Source: Candidatus Schekmanbacteria bacterium
GTDB lineage: Bacteria > CSSED10-310 > JACPHN01
DNA length: 16,332 nucleotides
Assembly (NCBI GenBank): GCA_016188575.1
Contig: JACPHN010000117.1
Location: 1-16,332 of the forward strand
Reading direction: 5' to 3'
Of the stretch, positions 15,975 to 16,332 are shown piece after piece. Numbering within the stretch: position 1 is the stretch's first letter; each line of letters starts with the position of its first letter. A model generated the notes under the pieces. The model saw only the letters and a program-made list of their open reading frames with translations, made no database searches and was not told the DNA's origin. A program made the translations under genes and the position numbers.

Positions 15975-16332
15975 ATGATGAGATTGATGCGATCCGTTTT
16001 CGAGACAGTTGCCGTCACCTCGTGCGTCGCCCTCCTCGCCGCCGTCCCCGCGCGGGCGGAGCGCGGCGCTCCCGCCGCCCCCAGTGCCATTACCTTCGAT
16101 CTTACCGACCTGAGCAAGACGCCGGCCGACGTCGCGCCGGCGGTCGCGCTGAAAAGAGAGGCGTTCCAGGCGACCAACCTGGCGAAGCAGATCCTGGAAA
16201 CCGACCAGACGTTCACGGCGATCGGCAAGCTGCGAAACCGGGAGCAGCTCGAGTCTACGGACTGGTACATGGAGCTCGACAACCTGAAGGGCCACGCGCT
16301 CCTGATTTCCAAGAACCCGGACGGCGCCCCGG
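15975..16332 (+). CDS. Exported protein, N-terminal part (3' end outside window)
   Basis: The frame starts at ATG 15975 (15978 is also possible) and stays open to the window edge, giving 119 residues. AAAGG about seven bases upstream is a fair ribosome binding site. The N-terminus is basic then hydrophobic (MMRLMRSVFETVAVTSCVALLAAVPARA), a likely signal peptide cut after ARA; a lipobox is not evident. The mature start is Ala/Pro-rich, then helical (VALKREAFQATNLAKQILE), with DWYMELDNLKGHALLISKN near the edge. It contains no Cys after the signal region so far. I do not recognise the family. It is 34 bases downstream of the Cys-rich caspase-like gene on the same strand, with no terminator between, so the two are probably co-transcribed and both products leave the cytoplasm. 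Antisense frames here are shadows. Confidence 0.8.
   Translation, partial: MMRLMRSVFETVAVTSCVALLAAVPARAERGAPAAPSAITFDLTDLSKTPADVAPAVALKREAFQATNLAKQILETDQTFTAIGKLRNREQLESTDWYMELDNLKGHALLISKNPDGAP

Noticed and set aside
15572-16312. Minus-strand open frames opposite the two exported-protein genes
   Set aside because: Both plus-strand genes have signal peptides and ribosome binding sites. The antisense frames have neither.

Overview
The window is a GC-rich chromosomal stretch (strong G/C bias at third codon positions) from a Gram-negative-like bacterium. Several products carry Sec-type signal peptides, GTG starts are common, and neighbouring genes in three places overlap as GTGA. The gene mix (secreted M1-type peptidase, FHA-domain membrane protein, HD-GYP relative, Cys-rich exported protein) resembles deltaproteobacterial, myxobacterial or Binatota-like genomes, but nothing here fixes the taxon. 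It reads as ordinary chromosome with one mobile-element scar near the left end.

Left end (1-1660, + strand): the 3' part of an unrecognised gene, then a second unrecognised Cys-containing reading frame whose 5' end looks broken or lacks a normal start, then an internal scrap of an IS110-family transposase. Next (1745-5336, - strand) is a tightly overlapping set transcribed right to left: a PlsC-type lysophosphatidic acid acyltransferase, the excinuclease subunit UvrB, and a small multi-pass membrane protein. A promoter-like pair lies ahead of plsC. Further right, a minus-strand secreted beta-propeller-like protein (5548-6696) and a plus-strand secreted M1-family metallopeptidase (7099-9519) are divergent. 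The peptidase promoter places the transcript start at the ATG, so its mRNA may be leaderless.

Centre (9520-12045): a 336-base gap with a UUCG-loop hairpin and a pair of inverted REP-like units precedes a gene for a degenerate HD-GYP-like protein that has lost several metal ligands. Its end overlaps, tail to tail, a minus-strand pair: dihydroneopterin aldolase (folB) followed by a RibD-C/DHFR-like reductase. This is a two-gene pterin/folate unit. A divergent gene (12342-13061) encodes an SpsF-like cytidylyltransferase.

Right end (13073-16332): a minus-strand protein with two FHA domains, one transmembrane helix and a repeated C-terminal helical motif is divergent from a plus-strand pair of exported proteins. 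The first of these is Cys-rich and carries a His-Gly...Ala-Cys arrangement, with His and Cys 49 residues apart, that resembles the catalytic dyad of caspase-like (clan CD) cysteine peptidases. The second runs off the window edge. This divergent FHA/exported-protein cluster is the best candidate for something undescribed. Two copies of a ~60-base dispersed repeat (5461 and 12201) and a related palindrome (6736) sit in intergenic DNA.
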